Source of the DNA: Helicoverpa zea
Lineage: Eukaryota; Arthropoda; Insecta; Lepidoptera; Noctuidae
Length of the DNA: 64,000 nt
Direction of reading: 5' to 3'
NCBI RefSeq assembly: GCF_022581195.2
Contig: NC_061474.1
Coordinates: 8,556,001-8,620,000 of the forward strand
Position 1 is the first letter of the stretch; each line of letters begins with the position of its first letter. Positions 59,001 through 64,000 of this stretch are shown piece after piece. A program made the position numbers and the translations under genes. The notes below the pieces were generated by a model, which was not told the origin of the DNA, did not search any database, and saw only the letters and a program-made list of their open reading frames with translations.

Positions 59001-62000
59001 TGCGTTTGACCATTATTTCATCTGATGGTAAAGTGATAATGTTCTTTGACATATCCATTTCAATTCCAAAATTATATTGTTTAGTCTTTGCTTATCTTTA
59101 TTGCTTTGGTTGAGTTAATACAGGTGTTAATAAAAAGATAATTTTAGTTCGACGAGATTTTTTGTATGGTGATTTCATAGTGCGTTTTTTTTTATTGTAT
59201 ATTAAACCTTGTCATGTAGTGTTTCCGATGTTCTTAAAAATGATGGTTATGTCCACATATAGAAGCTTCGTATGTTATCTCTAACTCATTGTCAGATACA
59301 AATATTTTACATTAACCAAGGTCTTATATTGTATTGTATGGGACTAACATCGAAACTTTTATTAATTTTGCGTTGAATTAATATATTTTTGAATATGGTA
59401 ATATCTTTTAGCTGGTTTATTTCAATATTTTTTGTTCTTCAATAATGATTTTATTTGTATTTTTTATATTTGATGATGTGCCTACTGCCCCTTCTGTAGA
59501 TTGTATAAGTCTATATTTCAAGAACATTTTGTACATAGGTTATGAAAGATATTTATACCTGACACCACGCCACATTAAACCTAACTTACCTAATTATTAT
59601 TTAAGTCTTACCTAAGTTTCATCCACTTTTATATGTACAATTTGAGTGGGAATTACTTAATCTATTTTAGAAGTCACTGGTAACATTAAGCATTCCTAAA
59701 TCACGCATAAGTCTGAAGCATTGAATACTGTTACTGATTTTTTTTAATAATTTGAATATTTTACTTTAGGTATTTTTGTCGAAATTGATAGGATGTTAAT
59801 ATGGCATGGTTCTTATATGGTTTTCTGTACGGTTTGATAGTAATTTTTCCAAAATTATATTTTAACTTTATCCATTTAAATATTCCAGATGTTTCCAAAC
59901 ATTTTTTTTTAACTCCAGATGGTTCCGAGCTTATTTTTATTTTCACGTTTTTTTGTGTTGGTATTTTTTTTTCGATAAAATAACTACTTTTCGACATTAC
60001 ACAGATGTTGTCTCAACTCACGAATGTTATATTAAATACAGTTAGATTTTTTAAATAGATTTGATGTGACTTTTTTACTTTAGACAAAAGATCTTGATTA
60101 TTCTTTATGTAGGTACAGTAAATGTCGCTAAAATGATCTGACTTATGATAATTTAGGTTTGCTACCTAACACTAGCTTAATAACTAAGTAAACCTAGTTA
60201 AAATTACTACTTTTCGTACCATTCATTTTTTCTGTTTGTGTTTTCAAATTTTTGATTGAAAGAAATTGTGATTTTTGCTCCAATCAAAACAGTTATTTTT
60301 TTTTATTAAAAACTGCACGATTTTTTCTATTAAGTACTTTTGCCGTGACGAGGAACCATAAAAAAATGCAGTTTAAAAAAAAACTTACCTAACTTAACTA
60401 TGCTTAACTAATGCCTATGCTAAGAACTTACCTACTTATATACTATACTACTTACATGCTACGGCTGCGTTCATCGCGCCTTTCATCTACTTTCTTATAA
60501 CTAATAACCGTGATTGTCACCGATCGGGAACCCCTAGAACTATATACAGTAGTTTTAATATAACTGGAATAAACTGATGTTCAGCTTTCCTGACCACGGT
60601 ACTATTGTGTAAAAACTGTAATTTTATATTGTTTTTAGTGGTCGGTGAAAAATTTTCCTAAAGCTATTTTATTTTTTCTGTTATCTTGTGTACTGTTTTT
60701 TACCATTTTTTTTTTCATATTTTTGAAGATTGCTTTTTTTGTGTCAAATAAAATAACTATTGTTTAAAATTAATATGGTTTGATTTTGTCTTTTTTTTGT
60801 TGTTTTATCTATAATCCTGATTGAAATGGAAAACATATTTAATTGCTTGTTTTTAACATGTTTTTTTTCAATATTTACTAAACCAAAAATAAAATGGGTT
60901 GGCAAACAGAGAAGAAAAAGGTACTGCAATATTTTGTCTTTACCAATTTCAATATTGATCATCAATGTTTTGTGTTTTATAAAAAAAAACCTCTCCATTT
61001 CTATGTAGTTTTAACCTTAATTTACGTCGAAGTGCAATAAAAAAGTTAATTTAAAAAATCACTGCCATTGGTAGACTAAAACCAGAAAATTCCAGTTATT
61101 TTAAAAATACTGTGGCCCTAAATCTAGCCTTAACTATTACTTATTTTTCTAAGTTCCTAAATATATCTACAAGCTACTTATTCATGTAACTCGTGATCTC
61201 GAGTAAGTTAAATGTACATTTTCTTACTTAATTCTCTTAATATTAATAATCCTATATTCTTTTCGAAACGTCTGCAGTAGTGGTCAATACTCGTAATGTA
61301 ATTATTTTCAAAAATCTTTTTTTCATTTTTAGTTTTTTTTTTTACAATTTTTTGCAAATCGTTATTTTATTTGTGATGGTAAGTGTAAGCAGAAATGACA
61401 TATCACTAACAGTTTTTTTTTTTGTGTTGAAACTGCCCATTTGTCTTCCGAATAATGCCAATATTAATACCTTCGAATTTAAATTTAAAATTGAGAATAT
61501 TTTTTCAAATTAGTCTATTTATTTTTCCGTTCATTTAGAATTTAGAATCTATTATGATTATAATGGGTAGTTGATGCGCACTCATTTTAACTCTTTTCTT
61601 TTTTATTATAACTTTTTTTTGGCAAAAGTATCAGTTAAATATTTTTTCTGTTGGCGATTATTTTATACACATTCATAATACTTATTGATGAACCTGAAAA
61701 AAAAATCGAAAATATTTATTTCACAAGTATTGACATTATTTACCTTATTAAAATTAACCTTATCTAACTTAACGGTAGACTCGTAACGTTTAACCGGTAA
61801 GATGTTAGTGTACGTTACTTTAACTGCCGGTAAATAGTTCTTACTACCGGTTTTGTCTACCCTTCTTAATCCAAGTTAATCTTTTACTCATTTGATTAAA
61901 TATGTAAATAAAGTGGTTGATGAATTTTGAATTACCTGTGTTTTTTTATTATTGTTTTTTTTTGTATAGGTAAATTATAATATGGCGACTTTGTGTATGC

Positions 62001-62100
62001 TTATTGGTATTTAAAAATGCCTGTAGAAAAAATGTTTCTATTGTAGATGACGTGTTGTATTGAATAAAGAAAATATGTGACTTTTGTTTTCGACTGTACT
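53100..62100. other. T-rich, repeat-poor domain
   Basis: For 9 kb the plus strand is markedly T-rich with many T runs, and nearly free of the SINEs, Helitrons and MITEs that fill the rest of the window (one relic at 56335-56450). No protein-coding exon is visible. Plus-strand AATAAA signals with T-rich downstream sequence occur at about 61909 and 62067. It could be a long intron, a long 3' UTR or a non-coding RNA; the sequence alone does not decide. Confidence 0.45.
57180..57435. repeat. Minisatellite of about 20-bp units carrying acttaccta
   Basis: About 12 units of 19-22 bp of the form cttacctagttatattctaga. Seven units keep gacttacct exactly. Read on the minus strand, each gives AG|GTAAGTC, a full 5' splice-site consensus. 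Confidence 0.88.
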
Positions 62101-62453
62101 ACTGATAAAACCACAGAGTAACGAAACAAAACAGAATGGCAACTTACACACAAAAATATTACCACAGAATCATTCATCCAGAGTATTACGACATGAAAAC
62201 CAGTTCATACCGGCACAGTGAGTTATATTAGCAAAAAGTTAGCGGACCTCCTACACTCCCCCTAACTTTGATCTCAGCTCTAAGGTCAAGTTCACTGACA
62301 ACTTAAACGTCAGTTTTCTTAAAACAACTGTTTATTATGAATAATCAAATTATATAGATGTTTTAAGAAAAACGGACGTTTAAATGGTGGGTGAACGTAG
62401 GCCTAACAGAACCAAGTTTTAACCGGCGGCTGACCGTCCGCCGTAACCTCATG

Positions 62454-63245
62454 TCAAATAGCCGACAACCCGAATTTCGCTAAATCCGGAACATCGATAT
62501 CGTCCAAATCCTTCATCGATACATAACCATCCTTGATCGGTACATAATCATCAGTTCCGTCGTTCAAATCGATTATAGGATCTTTGATGTCAAATTCGCT
62601 GTTGATTTTAGCTTCATTGAGGAGTTTGAGAGATTCTTCTAGAAGATGTGTGCGATGTTCAGGGTTGTCGGGGGTGTCGGTAGAGCGGCGGTGGTGCAGG
62701 GTGGAGGGGGCGGAGCCCTGGTACGGCGGGGGCTGAGGCCTGTTGTAGTTGGCGGCGAGATTGGTTGATGACTTGGGGCTGTATGGACGCGCGAGGCTGT
62801 TGTTGGGGCTGGAAGAGTTTGAGGGTTTTTTTTAGTGATAGATAGGGTTTTGTTTTGGGGTAGAGTAGCAAATTTAGCAAATAAAAGTAACTACAGAAAA
62901 CAATATCAGAGTCAATTTTAATTCCCAGCAGTTTTGCTAAATGCAAAGAAATTAGGCTTTTGAGTCCCGATTTTTCTTTCTTTACTTTTAGTAAGGGAAC
63001 TATGTATCTACTGACTTGATGATGACATAAGTAAACGTTTGTTGATATACATGTTTAGACCAAAGTTGATTTTTTTTTATGCTACATATCAATAGTTTGT
63101 TTATTTTTTTATATTACAGTTTTAAAAATAAATATTAGTTACATACCTAACTCCGAGACTCTTGGTGCTGGTGTTGTCAGCAACATGCGTCTGCTCAGTG
63201 TTGCCAGTGCCGTAGCGACACATCTCCACCTTCGACTTGTGTGCT
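62454..63245 (-). CDS. Last two exons of an unknown gene (cytoplasmic-tail-like)
   Basis: Exon 63147-63245 (99 nt) and terminal exon 62454-62808, joined in phase 2, with good sites (acttccag|, GTTAG|gtatgt, ctcttccag|). They encode about 150 residues: AHKSKVEMCRYGTG, then an NTEQTHVADNTSTK stretch, a serine/proline/asparagine-rich disordered part with RPQPPPYQG (a PPxY motif), a charged helix-like part (HLLEESLKLLNEAKI) and an acidic end with DDYVPIKDGYVSMKDLDD (a YxxM motif), finishing FGLSAI. The codon pattern and composition differ sharply from the flanks. No membrane segment is inside the window. It looks like the intracellular end of a receptor or adhesion protein, but this is inference; the upstream exons lie beyond 64000. 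Confidence 0.7.
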
Positions 63246-63435
63246 CTGGAAGTTATGTCATCCGTGGTTTTATTGTGTTGCCATAGTGTTTATAACAAAT
63301 ATATAGGACTGTTAGCTTAAGAAATAATTAAAGGCAATAAGGAACATTAAAAAACACAAACACACACATATCCGAATTGAAAACTCCTTTTAGTTAAAAA
63401 ATATGCATTTTTAGAGACGTGGTGACTTGGTGCGG

Positions 63436-63560
63436 ACTTGTGAGGTCTGGAAATTATATCATCCGTATATCGTCCTTGTTATGTTGTCATAGAGTTTATA
63501 AAAAATATATAAGGCTGTTTTAGTTTTTAAGGCATAGGCAACGTTGATAAGGCAATGGAA
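63436..63560 (-). pseudogene. Decayed duplicate of an exon start and its acceptor
   Basis: Resembles 63235-63350 over about 115 bp (gacttgtgaggtctggaaat against gacttgtgtgctctggaagt, then atcatccgt in both, then atatataaggctgtt against atatataggactgtt). On the minus strand it keeps an acceptor (atttccag) followed by codons starting PHKSAP, against AHKSKV in the real exon. No matching downstream donor was found. Confidence 0.55.
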
Positions 63561-64000
63561 TGTGAGTGGTATATTACACGTCAGAATCGAGCACCCCGTT
63601 TTGTGAAGTCGGTTAAAAATATGTTTGTTTAGAAGAGTTAACATGATTGGTTATGTTTTTAAATATCCTAAAAAGTATGTATGTGTATATCTACAGATGT
63701 TAGTAATTCCAAGAAGAGTTTCTTAATGATATCACATCAATTAAATTGAGTTAGTTGTCAATTAACAGAACTTTTTTTATTTTTGTTAGTCGTTAAGTGA
63801 TCACACAAAAAATAAAGTACCTATATCATATCGAACCTTCTATTTCTATAATCGATACAAATGTGGAATATGTTCGCCAGAAAATATTCTGACTCTGGGT
63901 CTCGTCTGAAATAGAAGTTAAAACATTTTTAAGTCTTGTTTGCATATGCTGCAGTTGATTTGAGCACCTCTTTAAAAAGTAGGAGTCTCAATTGTACTAC
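63561..64000. other. Right edge, probable intron of the minus-strand gene
   Basis: AT-rich. An acceptor-like cttctatttcag on the minus strand occurs near 63910, but the sequence after it gives no convincing protein in any frame. Nothing else seen. Confidence 0.3.

Noticed and set aside
63830..63910. Further exon of the minus-strand gene after a cttctatttcag acceptor
   Set aside because: No frame gives a convincing peptide with a good donor in the right phase.

Overview
This is a window of an insect nuclear genome, almost certainly a moth (Lepidoptera, probably Noctuoidea). The signs are an AT-rich background, short exons with GT-AG introns, lepidopteran Helitron fragments ending in CTAG, tRNA-derived SINEs of the kind common in noctuids, and many small inverted-repeat elements. 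All family assignments come from reading the sequence and remembered family features; no search was run.

Layout. (1) 243-5670 holds a compact Ty3/gypsy-type LTR retrotransposon on the minus strand, with LTRs that read as identical, an intact gag and a -1 slippery site. Its pol is broken in the RNase H region by a 394-bp inverted-repeat element flanked by TA. (2) 5671-24627 is intergenic and made largely of mobile-element debris: Helitrons, SINEs, two GC-rich fold-back elements, several MITE-like elements and a GC-rich retroposon with an 11-bp target duplication. (3) 24628-38812 on the plus strand is a complete 16-exon gene for ebony (N-beta-alanyl-biogenic-amine synthetase). The spliced product is 862 aa, with an adenylation domain, a carrier domain and a C-terminal amine-selecting domain. 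(4) 38813-62453 is mostly non-coding. It contains a candidate two-exon 74-aa membrane microprotein on the minus strand (43790-45292), a 13/15-bp minisatellite, further MITEs, and a T-rich, repeat-poor domain (about 53.1-62.1 kb) with a minisatellite carrying 5'-splice-site consensus on its minus strand. (5) 62454-63245 holds the last two exons of a minus-strand gene that continues past the right edge. They encode a disordered, cytoplasmic-tail-like sequence with PPxY and YxxM motifs; I do not recognise the family.

How it fits together. Ebony joins beta-alanine to dopamine or histamine in cuticle pigmentation and neurotransmitter recycling, and is the only well-defined gene here. The most notable feature is that its third coding exon is present three times in tandem (162-bp period), each copy with its own splice-like borders but separated by only 28 bp. 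Either one copy is chosen per transcript or all three are read as one 458-nt exon; both keep the frame, while splicing in two or three copies separately does not. An assembly error or haplotype join is a serious alternative.
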